In this document: positions 41,800 to 52,625 of the stretch, one piece after another
Layout of the letters: every line of letters begins with the position of its first letter
How positions within the stretch are numbered: position 1 is the stretch's first letter
NCBI RefSeq assembly: GCF_033115175.1
Contig: NC_084831.1
Coordinates: 44,114,002-44,178,001 of the forward strand
DNA from: Lepus europaeus
Taxonomy: Eukaryota; Chordata; Mammalia; Lagomorpha; Leporidae
Direction of reading: 5' to 3'
Length of the DNA: 64,000 nucleotides
The notes under the pieces: generated by a model
Database searches by the model: none
Seen by the model: only the letters and a program-made list of their open reading frames with translations
Told to the model about the DNA's origin: nothing
Program-made: the position numbers and the translations under genes

Positions 41800-42320
41800 T
41801 GAACTCGAGGAAACAAGGGCAGGCAGCATGCTTGCCCTCGGGGCACCTTCCGGCTATTGAGGCAAGACTGACGGACAAACTGGCAAGCACCAACCAGTGT
41901 GGAAGCGGCTGCGGTTTCCTGGATCAACCAGGCGGCACGATCGATCGATCGATCGCGGCTCTCTGCAGCCCGGGAGGCTCGCACAGAGCCCCGCCTCCCC
42001 CCGAGGCCTTCGCCCAGGGAGGAGGGCCCTGTCTCCCTTGCGTTTCTATGGAGACCCAGGGAGACCAGGGGCGGGGCAGCTCCCCGCGGGCCTTGCACCC
42101 CTCCCCCAGCCCCCCTTCTCCAGCGCCTGCTCCCTCGGCCGCAGATCCCCTCCAGGGCTGAGACTCCCCGCCCCGGCTCTCCCAGGGCAGGACTTAAGGT
42201 CCCTGCTTGCCATCGGGGAGAACCGAGGCACAAACGCATGCAGAGGTTTGCCCCAGGTGCCAGCGGCCAAGGTTGGGCACAATCCCCAGCCCCTCCCTCG
42301 CTGGTCACTACCGGCCCTGA
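41800..42320. promoter_or_regulatory. Intergenic GC-rich island (orphan CpG-island-like)
   Basis: A sharp local rise in GC and CpG, 5 kb beyond SHISAL2A and 19 kb from COA7 coding sequence. It contains a (GATC)n run at about 41939-41955, GC boxes (ggggcggggc near 42070) and an RFX X-box at 42042. No exon could be assigned. The overlapping open frames on both strands are what GC-rich sequence yields by chance. Confidence 0.5.
42042..42055. promoter_or_regulatory. RFX-type X-box motif
   Basis: GTTTCTATGGAGAC is an almost palindromic X-box (two half-sites around AT), a very good sequence match to RFX-family binding sites, inside the GC-rich island. Confidence 0.6.
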
Positions 42321-42331
42321 GCTTCGGTAGC

Positions 42332-42648
42332 CTTTTTTTTTTTTTTTAAGTCAGAGTTGCGCAGAGAGAAGGAGAGGCAGAGAGAGAGGTCTTCCATCTG
42401 CTGGTTCACTCCCCAATTGACCAGAATGGCTGGAGCTGCGCCAATCCAAAGCCAAGAGCCAGGAGCTTCCTTGAGTCTTCCATGTGGGTTCAGGGGCCCA
42501 AGCACTTGGGCCATCTTCCACTGCTTTCCCAGGCCATAGCAGAGAGCTGGATCAGAAGTGGAGCATCCAGGACTTGAAGCAGCAGCACATATGGGATGCA
42601 GGCACTGCAGGCAGCAGCTTTACCCACTATGCCACAGTGCCGGCTCCA
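42332..42648 (-). mobile_element. CSINE, older type
   Basis: Poly(T), 'agtcagagttgcgcagagag' and the head ending 'ccacagtgccggctcc'. Full length; it closes the right side of the GC-rich island. Confidence 0.87.
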
Positions 42649-43741
42649 GCCTAACTTTTTATTCTAAGGGAATAAGTATATTTTCTGACTAAACCTACAA
42701 GTGACTTGAAGTTCGATCTTTACCTTTGGACTTTGGGTCTATTCTTGGCTATGTTGTTGAAGTCCTTTGTGAACTGAAAATAACGGTGGATATAAAACCT
42801 GCCAAAGAGTTATGGCAGAATTGTACCAGCCCTGACTATGCTCCAGCAACGAGGAAAATCCGAGTTTGAACTCTGCAAAATGCCAGAACGCAGTAAGGAA
42901 AGCCACATGTGACCACGCAGAATGTATTCAGCAAACACTGAGAAGCTGGACGCAGTCTCCCAAGCACTTAGGAGTATGTCTGTAACTCCAAGAGGTGAGG
43001 GGATCAATACCTAAGCATATGGCAAACAGAATTTCCCCTGCAAGGCTGGGTCCCCATGCCACCAGCCCATTCTGATCCGTACCTAACTTTGCCAGAAGGT
43101 ATAACCATCCACCGGCTGTGATGACCCCGTGGGTGTGGAAGGGCCTTGGGAGGGCTGACATGCTCGGCAGAGGTCACTTAGTGTCATTAGATGAAGAGTG
43201 GAGACCCAGCTCCTAAACTGTTTCCCCGCGGCCTCAAGTTGTCAGACTGTTAGATGGTGAAATTTTCCATTATTAACACATATGCTGAAGGGCTGGGGTT
43301 CTAGAGTCCTGAGCCTGATTCTAATCCCCAAATTCTGTGAGTCTGACAGTCTCTGACTCTGTGTAGGTGGGAAGACAAGGTCTGAAGACCAGGGCAGGGC
43401 TGTGGGGGTTCAGCAGGATGCCCTGGGCCCCCTGCTGCTATCCATCTCCTGGGCTCACCCATCAGAACAGGCCGTAGCTCATCACCCCGCTTCCGGCCAG
43501 CCTTCCTCGGGACCTCAGCACCTGCGTTAGCCATGTGCACTGCACATTCTCTTCCATTAAGTCCAGTTAAACCACTTTGCCAACACTGCAGGGACCGAAA
43601 CCTCCCTGATTAGCATGGGCCCACTAGGGACAGCAGAGGAGGCCCCAGTTTAGGAAAACTCCACTTGTCCTCTCTCCGCCCCATCCCACCTCCTAGCACC
43701 ATCCACCTACTCCCCTAACCCCCAGATCATCAAGGTGGCTA
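42649..43741. other. Intergenic, nothing recognised
   Basis: Unique-looking sequence over 1.1 kb. No supported exon or RNA gene. Confidence 0.4.
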
Positions 43742-43751
43742 TAGAAGCATT

Positions 43752-44078
43752 TTTTTTTTTTTTGACAGGCAGAGTAGACAGTGAGAGAGAGAGACAGGGA
43801 GAAAGGTCTTCCTTTGCCGTTGGTTCACCCTCCAATGGCCGCTGCGGTCAGTGCACCGCAGCTGATCCTAAGCCAGGAGCCAGGTGCTTCTCCTGGTCTC
43901 CCATGCGGGTGCAGGGCCCAAGCACTTGGGCCATCCTCCACTGCCTTCCCGGGCCACAGCAGAGAGCTGTCCTGGAAGAGGGGCAACTGGGACAGAATCC
44001 GGCACCCCTACTGGGACTAGAACCCGGTGTGCCAGCGCCGTAGGCGGAGGATTAGCCTATTGAGCTGCGGTGCTGGCC
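43752..44078 (-). mobile_element. CSINE, younger type
   Basis: agaagcattt is duplicated at 43742-43751 and 44079-44088. Near-consensus. Confidence 0.93.
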
Positions 44079-44088
44079 AGAAGCATTT

Positions 44089-45398
44089 CTTTCCGCAGGT
44101 TCTGGTACGTGGTGCTCCCTCCCTGACGGTCGTACAGGCAGCTGGTGACTCACACCAGGTTGCTAATGCTCCAGGGACCATGACTTCCAATGAGGCTGCC
44201 TCACAAAACACTGCAGCATAGGCCTGGGGCGTGCACGCATGTGCACGCACCACCAGAGCACTGGCCCTGAGCTGTATGAGACCAGGGTCTCCTGCAGCTA
44301 ACCCCTTCCTCTATGCCTTAAGAGACTATGCCAGCTCTCTGACCTCATGGGGTGGTGTTGAGACCTGATAACAAATGACTCAGCCATACTGTGCTATGCT
44401 CTCTAAATACCATGCGCCAGAAAGATGCTGTGGTCATTCCCACACCAGCACCATGACCCGACTCTGACCTCAGACGGGTCCTTTTACCTCTTGGAATCTC
44501 AGTTTCTGTAAGTGTACATCATGTCTGGCATGTATTTATCCTGTGCTGCTTGGGATTCTCAGTTACAAACAACAGAAACCATCTCTTGCAAAACCCAGCA
44601 AAAAGGGGCTCTATTGGAAGGCTATTGGAGGGCTCACTGAAATGCAGGCAAGTTACAGTGAAGCAAGAATCAAAAGCAGCAGCCCAATTCCTGCCCCAAG
44701 AAGTGCCTGTTTAGCACAGACTCCATCTCTGGCTACACAGCCACCTGCTGCTCTCCACTTTAGCCGCTCTGACTGTCCTCGCCCCTCTGCCTAACTCCCA
44801 CCAGACTCAGAGCCCAGATGGAACATCAACTTGGCCAAGGCCAGGTCCGCAAGGATCAGGCAAAGGAGCTGCTGCCTCCCTCAGAGTCCACAGAGCTTGG
44901 AATTCCCCTCAATTCCGTGTGGAAGATATCTCTGTCTCAAGCAAACAAAATAAATAAATAAAACATTAAGAAAAGAAAAGTGAGTGAGATGGACAGCAGA
45001 GTAGTGAATGGCCCACCCAGCTGTTGGGATGAGGAGTGGGCCCAGAAGAAAGGACACGGCAGCAAGGCGGCTGGGAGATAGCAGGCTTTGCGTCTCCAGA
45101 AAGTCCTGTTCTTTCAAAATCAGGGAATGTCTGCGCATGTTAAGAAACAATTATCCTCTCCTGGTTGGAAGTGATTGCAACAGACTAAAATATGTGGGTT
45201 ATTGGAATAGCTGGAGAGAGGCGTCTGAAGTTAATTAGATATGGACAGAGTGTGGCCCAGGGGACGGTGCAGTCTGTGATCATTAGCACCTGGGCCCTGG
45301 GGCGTTTCCATGCACCTTGGCCCCGAGCAGCTGTCCTCCCACCTGCTCACGACTCCTTGCAGACTCAGCTCAGACAGTACTTTTCCAGCAGATGTTTT
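44089..45398. other. Intergenic with old repeat traces
   Basis: A MIR-like piece (ccttttacctcttggaatctcag) at 44460-44530. 44540-44880 resembles an old mammalian repeat (attctcagttacaaacaacag) that I cannot name. A 3' SINE tail fragment is at about 44915-44975. No gene seen. Confidence 0.45.
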
Positions 45399-45703
45399 AA
45401 ATTATTTATTTATTTATTTGAAAGGCAGAGTGACAGAGAGCTCTTCTATCTGCTGATTTACTCTCCAAATGGCCACAACAACTAGGGTTAGGCCAGGCTG
45501 AAGCCAGGAGCCCAGAACTTCATCCAGGTCTCCCACATGGGTGGCAGGGGCCCCAGCATTTGGGCCATTATCTACTGCTTTCCCAGGCACAGTAGCAGGC
45601 AGCTTGGACTGGAAGTGGAGCAGCTGGGACTGGAACCAGTGCTCCGATATGGGATGCTGGCATCACAAACAGCAGAATAACCCATACACCACTACGTCAG
45701 CCC
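45399..45703 (-). mobile_element. CSINE, older type
   Basis: 'aaattatttatttatttatttgaaaggcag' to 'accactacgtcagcccc'. Confidence 0.86.
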
Positions 45704-45871
45704 CATCCAGATTTTCTTCGACTCCCTAGTTGGAGCAGGACCTGCTCTGGTCTCCTACAGCCCTCCCAGATTCCCTGTGTCATATCCCTGACCACACAGG
45801 GTTGTTGTCGTCTATGTGCCTGTTTCTCTCATTACAGATCGTTAACTCCCTCAGCAAAAGGGAGCTATATG

Positions 45872-46180
45872 AGGGGCAGCAGTTGAGATGTCCCTTGGAA
45901 CACCTGCAGCATTCCACATCGGAGTTTCTGGGTTCGGGGCTTGACTTCACTCCAGCTTCCTGCTAATGTGCGTGCACCCTGAGAGGCAGCAGGGATGGCT
46001 CAGATACTTGGGGCCCTGCCACCCATGTGGGGACCTGCATTGAGACCAGTCTCCCGACTTCTGCCTGGCTCTCCCCAAGCTGTTGTAGGTATTTGGGAAG
46101 TGAACCGGGCAATGGGAGATGTCTTTCTTCTACACCTCCCATCTCTCTGCCTTTCAAATAAATAATTTTTTTAAAAATGT
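45872..46180 (+). mobile_element. CSINE, old divergent
   Basis: 'gaggggcagcagttgagatg' head, 'ggcagcagggatggctcag' core and tail aaataaataatttt. Confidence 0.75.
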
Positions 46181-46190
46181 TACCTACTAG

Positions 46191-46425
46191 GACCAGCACT
46201 GTGTGTAATAGGTTAAGCCTCCACCTGCAGCACTGGCATTCCATATGGCTGCTCTACTTCCAATCCAGATCTCCGCTGTGGCCTGGGAAAGCAGTAGAAG
46301 ATGGCCCAAGTCCTTGAGCCTCTGCACCCACATGGGAGACCTGGAAGAAGCTCCTGGCTCCTGGCTTCGGATCGGCACAGCTCCGGCCATTGCGGCCAAT
46401 TGGGGAGTGAACCAGTGGATGGAAG

Positions 46426-46461
<36 letters not shown>

Positions 46462-46510
46462 CTGCCTCTCTGTAACTCTGCCTTTCAAAGAAATAAATCT
46501 TTTTTTAAAA
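46191..46510 (+). mobile_element. CSINE, older type
   Basis: Head 'aggaccagcactgtgtgtaatagg', long (TC)n at about 46430-46458 and an aaataaatc tail. Head-to-tail with the previous copy. Confidence 0.87.
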
Positions 46511-47155
46511 GATCTATATTTCCTTCTCCCCAGGAAAATAATGTTTCTACACTTACATTTTGGAATTTCTTTCATAGATTGAATGACTTTTGGCAGAGTC
46601 CACAGATTCTGAGTTAAGAGCTGTTTTATTTTACTGTGCCTTGATCCAGAAAGACATATAGAATAAAACAAGGCCGTTACGTTTGACACAGGGCAAGATA
46701 AGATTGAAAAAACAAGACAGGGACAGAGCAGAGCCTGGAATGATACAAAAAGTGCAGAACATGGTGACCTACACAGCTAAATTTGTGTCCTACATATTTA
46801 GCTGTAGGACTTGCTGCAGCCAAGGCAAAAAGGGAAACCTATTCATTTACACAGTTCAAAGTGTTCACCCAATAAAAACAAGCCACTTAGAGGACATGTA
46901 GCTCTTCTCAGTATGAAGACCAGCCAAAAATGTCTCCTGACAGCCTTGTAACCCATGATATACGGACATGGCCCCAACAGTCTGCACAATTTTGTGTTTT
47001 GCAGTAGTGACCAACTCATCCTGGTTTGCCTAGAACTTTCTTGGTTTTAGTACTGAAAGTCTTGCATCCTGAGAGAACCTTTAGTCCCAGGCAAATGGGG
47101 AAGGTGAAGCACCTTATCTTTGAGCTCTATTTCAGTCAAAGCTTTCCTAGGAGAG
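46511..47155. other. Intergenic; one palindromic old repeat
   Basis: Mostly unique. 47003-47100 carries imperfect inverted ends (tttgcctagaact ... agtcccaggcaaa) and looks like an ancient non-autonomous DNA element that I cannot name. Confidence 0.4.
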
Positions 47156-47362
47156 CTGGCATTGTGCTGCAGCAGGTTAAGCTGCTGCCTAGGATGCTGG
47201 CATCCCAAATGGGTGCTGGCTTGAGTCCTGGCTGCTCCATTCCCAATTCACCTCCTTGCTAATGCACTTGGGAAAGCAGTAGAAGATGGCCCAAGTGTGT
47301 GGATCCCTGTTGTCCATATGGGAAACCCAGTTGGAGTTCCTCCTGGGATTTGATGAGGCCCC
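47156..47362 (+). mobile_element. CSINE, older type, 3' truncated
   Basis: Head 'gagctggcattgtgctgcagcagg' and core to 'gttggagttcctcctggg'; the tail is missing. Confidence 0.8.
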
Positions 47363-47587
47363 TGGGGACTGAGGCCAACAGAGGACATGACAGATTTACC
47401 TCTCATAATATGCTTGTCTTGGACCCATGCTGAGTGAGTGAAGGGAATATTTAGCATAGGATTGACCTTTCTCTTTTAATCTCTCTCTTTCTTTCTGTTT
47501 ACAGCCAGTATAATTGGATTTCTACAAGTTAAATAGAAATAGTACCCGTCTCATAGCATTATTATGAGAATTAAGAGTTATTATTTA

Positions 47588-47890
47588 GGGACTGGCATTG
47601 TGGCACAGTAGGTTAAACTGCTGCTTGTGATGCCAGCATCCCACATGAGTGCTGGTTCAAGTCCCTGCTGCTCCACTTCTGATCCAGTTCCCTGCTAATG
47701 CAATTGGGAAAGCAGCAAAGATGGCCCAAGTACATGGTTCCCTGCATCCACGTGGGAGACTTGGATGAAACTCCAGGCTCCTGGCTTGGGGCCTTTCGGG
47801 GAATAAACCAATGGTTGGAAGATGTCTCTTTTCTCTCCCTCTCTCCGACACTGTGCCTTTCAAATAAATAAATAAACATTTTTTAAAAAA
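47588..47890 (+). mobile_element. CSINE, older type
   Basis: Head 'gggactggcattgtggcacagtagg' to tail 'caaataaataaataaac'. Confidence 0.87.
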
Positions 47891-47905
47891 GAGTTAATAT
47901 TTATC

Positions 47906-48225
47906 ACAGTGGGTTAAAGCCCTGGCCTGAAGCACCGGCATCCCATATGGGCACCGGTTCTAGTCCTGGCTGCTCCACTTCCGATCCAGCTCTCTGCTGT
48001 GGCCGGGGAAAGCAGTAGAAGATGGCCCAGGTCCTTGGGCCCCTGCACCCATGTGGGAAACTCAGAAGAAGCTCCTGGCTCCTGGCTTCGGATCGGCACA
48101 GCTCCAGCCATTGCTGCCAACTGGGGAGTGAACCATCAGATGGAAGACCTCTTTCTGCCTCTCCTTCTCTCTCTTTGTAACTCTGCCTTTCAAATAAATA
48201 AATAAATCTTTAAAAAAAAAAAAGA
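47906..48225 (+). mobile_element. CSINE, older type, slightly 5' truncated
   Basis: Starts at 'tcacagtgggttaaagccctgg' and runs to an (AAAT)n-A(n) tail, directly after the previous copy. Confidence 0.87.
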
Positions 48226-48228
48226 ATA

Positions 48229-48300
48229 TTAGTTCGAGTTCTAGCTACTCTGCTTCCAATCCAACTTGCTGCTAATGCATCCTGGGAGCTCTGCTTTTTA
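48229..48300 (+). mobile_element. CSINE internal fragment
   Basis: 'agttcgagttctagctactctgcttccaatcc' style core only. Confidence 0.65.
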
Positions 48301-48334
48301 ATTAGATGAAAGTAAATAAATACATCATTTAAAA

Positions 48335-48658
48335 CATATTTATTCATTCATTCATTTATTTACTTATTTATTTAAAAGGCAAAGTGACAGAGAGAGGGAG
48401 AGACACAGGGAGACACCCCACAAATGCCTGCAACAGCCGCAACTGGGCCGGGCTGAAGCCAGGAACTGGGAACTCCACCCACGTCTCCCATGTGGGTGAC
48501 AGGGGTCCAAGTACTGGACCATGATCTGCTGCCTATCAGGTGCATTGGCAGGAAACTAGATCAGAAGTGGAAGAGCTAGGACTCAAATCAAAACTTCCTG
48601 ATATAGGATGGAGGTGTCTTAAGCACTGGCTTAACCCACTGCACCACAGCGCCAGTCC
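48335..48658 (-). mobile_element. CSINE, older type
   Basis: Tail (TTCA/TTTA)n, 'aaaaggcaaagtgacagagag' and the head 'ccacagcgccagtccc'. Confidence 0.86.
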
Positions 48659-49494
48659 CTGCTCTTAAATTATTAAACACAGTTATGGTGGTATCCTGAT
48701 GTATTTTCTACAGCATCTGGGATATACCCCTTGATGGCAACTGGGAAAAATACATTGTGTGACAGAGATGAGGTTTAGAGCCCCAGGCCTCCATAGTTGC
48801 GCTCATGCAGCGAGATTTTTCTAGATGTCTACAGGAGCTCAGGCGATTCTCCCCAGGCTCCTTTGAATCCCAGTTAAGTGTGCAGGGCAGGGAACAGACA
48901 GGGGGGAAGGCCTCTCACTCTAGGCCTTGGCTTAGCAGACCCCCAGCCACCACCCAGGAAGCAGCAGCTCACCGATTGGTTCGTGAGCTCCAGCTCCCCA
49001 GCCCCCGCCCTACAGTCTGCCCCCGCCCCCGGCTGGCTGGGATCTGTTTGCAGGCCTGACATGAGCACTGAGCCAGAAAGTCTGCCTCACAGACATCAAA
49101 CCACTGAATGGGAAAACATACTGCGAGGTGCTGGGCAGATGTGAGACCAGGATAAGCACACAGTGGTGCCGAGTTCAGAGTCCAGAGGAATGAGGAGACT
49201 GGAGCTTGCGCAAGGCTGTAGGGCTGAAGGCGGGAGCAAGCAGGAAATCAGTTCAGGAGGCCTAGGGGGACACACCTGATTCCTGACCACGCTGAGGCCA
49301 GTGACTGACAAGAAATCCCAAGAAGCCTGGGTTCCTGATCCTCCTGCAGGCAGCGCTCACACTTCCCCAGGGTTGAGACGGTAATCAGTTAATCAACAAA
49401 ACTCACCAGACACCTGCTGTGGACTCTAAGCAGTGGGCTTAGTGGTCACAGGGTCTGACCGAACTCCTAAGGTAAATCTCTTGCTGCACACTCA
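48659..49494. other. Intergenic with a small GC-rich promoter-like patch
   Basis: Unique-looking. 48955-49045 combines an inverted CCAAT box (gattggttcg) with two cccccgccc-type GC boxes. No gene is attached to it here. Confidence 0.4.
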
Positions 49495-49697
49495 ACTGCT
49501 CTGTGACCAGCAAGTCCCTTGATTCTCCTAAAGCTCAACTTACATGTCTCTTAAATGGGAATAATGTGAAATGATACGTGATATTATTGTTCTGAGGATT
49601 AAGTAAAATATATAAGGTAATCAGTACCATTCTAGGTGTTTTACATATGTAAAGTCATTTAATCCTCACAATAACTCTGGGAGATTAAACATCACAC
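49495..49697. mobile_element. MIR pieces
   Basis: 'tctcttaaatgggaataatg' and 'ctgaggattaagtaaaatat' form a + MIR. From about 49640 'catttaatcctcacaataac' starts a reversed MIR, which continues beyond the SINE pair at 50380-50470. Confidence 0.65.
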
Positions 49698-49707
49698 TCT
49701 CATTTTC

Positions 49708-50036
49708 TTTTTTTTTTTTTGGACAGGCAGAGTGGATAGTGAGAGAGAGACAGAGAGAAAGGTCTTCCTTTTTGCCGTTGGTTCACCCTCCAATGGCCGC
49801 TGCAGCCGGCTCATCGCACTGATCTGAAACCAGGAGCCAGGTGCTTCTCCTGGTCTCCCATGCGGGTGCAGGGCCCAAGGACTTGGGCCATCCTCCACTG
49901 CACCCCCGGGCCATAGCAGAGAGCTGGCCTGGAAGAGGGGCAGCCAGGATAGAATCCGGCACCCCAACCGGGACTAGAACCCGGTGTGCCGGTGCCGCAA
50001 GGCGGAGGATTAGCCTGTTAAGCCACAGCACCAGCC
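49708..50036 (-). mobile_element. CSINE, younger type, inserted in the tail of the next copy
   Basis: 'ggacaggcagagtggatag' to 'agccacagcaccagcc'. It lies in the T-rich tail of the older SINE, with ttttcttttt on both sides. Confidence 0.9.
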
Positions 50037-50379
50037 TTTTCTTTTTTTTTTTTTTTTTAAAGATTTATTTCTTTATTTGAAAGACAGAGTTACAGAAAGG
50101 CAGAGGCAGAGAGAGAGGTCTTTTATCCGCTGGTTCACTCCCCAGATGGCCACAACGGCCGGAGTTGTGCCCATCTGAAGCCAGGAGCCAGGAGCCAGGA
50201 GCTTCCTCCGGGTCTCCCACGCAGGTGCAGGGGCCCAAGCACTTGGGCCATCTTCTACTGCTTTCCCAGGCCATAGCAGAGAGCTGGATCAGAAGTGGAG
50301 CAGCCGGGATTCGAACTGGCAGCCATATGGGATACTGGCATTGCAGCTGGCGGCTTTACCCACTAAGCGCCGGCCCAGC
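50037..50379 (-). mobile_element. CSINE, older type, splitting a MIR
   Basis: Full antisense copy. ctcattttc at 49699-49707 and 50380-50388 is its target duplication within MIR sequence. Confidence 0.88.
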
Positions 50380-50470
50380 CTCATTTTCCAGGTGATGAAA
50401 GTGAGACACAGAGTGGCCAAGCAACTAGTCCAAGTCGTACAGCTAATAAGTGGTAGGAGGCAGAATAGTG
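50380..50470 (-). mobile_element. MIR, right-hand part
   Basis: 'cattttccaggtgatgaaag' and 'gtcgtacagctaataagtgg' continue the reversed MIR interrupted by the SINE pair. Confidence 0.72.
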
Positions 50471-50499
50471 CCTGGGGCGGTTCCTTCACCACTCTGCTG

Positions 50500-50706
50500 T
50501 CGGAAGCTCTCTCTGCAATTCTGCCTTTCAAATAAATAAATAAATATTTAAAAGATGAAGAAGCAGCAGCAGCCAACTGCTTGTCCCATCATCTGCTGCC
50601 TCCCAGGGTGTGCATTAGCAGGAAGCTGGGTTTGGAAGCAGAGGTGGGACTCACACCCTGGAATTCAGCTATGGGATGCAGGTGGTCACCATGGCACCAG
50701 GCACCC
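50500..50706. mobile_element. CSINE fragments in opposite orientations
   Basis: A + 3' end with aaataaataaataaat tail (about 50500-50556) is followed by a - old copy lacking its tail (about 50565-50706). Confidence 0.65.
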
Positions 50707-50752
50707 ACACCCATGTTTAGTTTTCATTTTGACTGTTAAGAAAGTCTCTCTG

Positions 50753-51103
50753 GGGCTGGCGCCGTGGCTCAACAGGCTAATCCTCTGCCTTGCGGTGCTG
50801 GCACACTGGGTTCTAGTCCCGGTCTGGGCACCGGATTCTGTCCCAGTTGCCTTTCTTCCAGGCCAGCTCTCTGCTGTGGCCCGGGAGTGCAGTGGAGGAT
50901 GGCCCAAGTGCTTGGGCCCTGCACCCCATGGGAGACCAGGAGAAGCACCTGGCTCCCGGCTTCAGATCAGCGTGGTGCCCTGGCCGCAGCGCGCCAGCCA
51001 CGGTGGCCATTAGAGGGTGAACCAATGGCAAAAGGAAGACCTTTCTCTCTGTCTCTCTCTCTCACTGTCCACTCTGCCTGTCAAAAAAATAAAAATAAAA
51101 ATA
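50753..51103 (+). mobile_element. CSINE, younger type
   Basis: aagaaagtctctctg is duplicated at 50738-50752 and 51104-51118. The tail is (AAAAAT)n. Confidence 0.94.
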
Positions 51104-51118
51104 AAGAAAGTCTCTCTG

Positions 51119-51918
51119 ACACAGAGCTGAAATCCCCCTCAGATCTCGCCCCTCTTGGTGGGGTCCAGTTATGGCCACAGAATCTGCTTAGAGCCTACCT
51201 TCTCCCTTGCCCAGCTACAGTCTCTTAGAGGTTTGCAGTTCAAGGCCAGGCCTGCCAGGCTGGGCTGGGTCTGGCTTCCTTCCCGTCTTCTGGGGGCTCA
51301 GCCATTGGCCTACAAGATTGACAAGCTTCTGACAAGTCCCAGGACCACTGCAGGCCGGGGGCTGCTGCTTCCTGCCCTGGAGCCAGGGCACCTACCTAAA
51401 TAGATTGCATAATATTCCGGGTCCAGTGGAAAATGGAAATGTAGTTCAATACTTACTAAGAATTTCAAGATGGCGACCACAGACAGTAGACAGGGGCTCT
51501 GTGGGATGCCGGCCTGAGCAGTAGCCCACAGTCTGTCCTGGGAAGCTCTTGGCACAGCCTGAGAAGCCCCCCAGAGTTAAAGCCATGTGGGCTCCAGAGA
51601 TGGTCACTTGGCTTTGAGCCTGCCTTGAGCCTCGCTGGCTGCAGGCTTCTGTCTGCCCACCTCTCCCTGTTCCCTCTCCCAGGGACAGCCCTCCCGGTTC
51701 CTCGATTGTAGTGCAAACGCCTCCCTAGGCTGCCCAAGGCAGCTTTCTCTGGACTCAGTTCCTTGTCTGTGAAGTGAAGTGAGTACTGACCGGTCATACG
51801 CGTATCATAGTAACTCTGTCACTAAACTCAGAGTACTTTTTAACCAGACGCTATTAAATAGTGGGGTTTCTTCCATTTTATCCTAACAATAATTCAATGG
51901 GGTAGTTTTCAGGATTAT
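51119..51918. other. Intergenic, nothing recognised
   Basis: Unique-looking, moderately GC-rich. Weak MIR-like text at about 51725-51790. No exon supported. Confidence 0.4.
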
Positions 51919-51928
51919 AGAAAGGGTA

Positions 51929-52080
51929 ACCAGGAGAAAGCGCCTGGCTCCTGGCTTCGGATCAACGCAGCGTACCGGCCGTGGCAGCCATTTGGGGGGG
52001 TGAACCAACGGCAAAAGGAAGACCTTTCTTTCTGTCTCTCTCTCTCACTAACTCCGCCTGTCAAAAAGAAAAAAAGAAAA
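51929..52080 (+). mobile_element. CSINE, younger type, 5' truncated
   Basis: Only the last ~150 bases (from 'ccaggagaaagcgcctggc') are present. agaaagggta at 51919-51928 and 52081-52090 shows it inserted in this truncated form. Confidence 0.92.
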
Positions 52081-52349
52081 AGAAAGGGTAGTGATATTTG
52101 TCTACTTTTCTTGCTGACTTATCCCTGGCTGCTAGAATAAAGCCAGACACACAGAAGGCACCCAGAAGCCTGGCTTCCAGCTCTGTGCTTATGCTTATTC
52201 ATGTGTCTGTGGGTGTGCGTCCCATCTTAGGAAGGGGTGGGCGGGTGCCAGTGGAGGAGGAGGAAGCTCCCTCGGCTCTCTTCAGGCTCCCAAATCTGTG
52301 TTTCATGGAAATGATCTTGGCCCAGGACTCTTCTGGGGGCTAAACAAAT

Positions 52350-52625
52350 TTCTAAAGATTTATTTTTATTTATTTGAAAAGCAGAGTGGCAGAAAGGAGA
52401 GAGGTCTTCCACCTGCTGGTTCACGCCACAACAGCCAGGGCTGGACTGGGCTGAAGTCAGAAGCTTGGAGCACCATCTGGGTCTCCCACATGCCAGCAGG
52501 GGCCCAAGGACTGTGTCATCCTCCACTGCTTTCTCGGCACACGAGCAGGGAGCTGAATAGAAGCAGAGCAGGTGGCACTTGAACCAGCGTTCTGATATGG
52601 GATGCTGGCCTCCCAGGGCTGAACC
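52350..52625 (-). mobile_element. CSINE, older type, divergent
   Basis: 'agatttatttttatttatttgaaaagcag' to a decayed head near 'gatgctggcctccc'. Confidence 0.8.

Noticed and set aside
41526-42308. Three overlapping 140-210 codon frames in the GC-rich island
   Set aside because: Same GC-rich artefact; the frames cross the edge of a SINE and a (GATC)n run. I kept the region as a regulatory candidate only.
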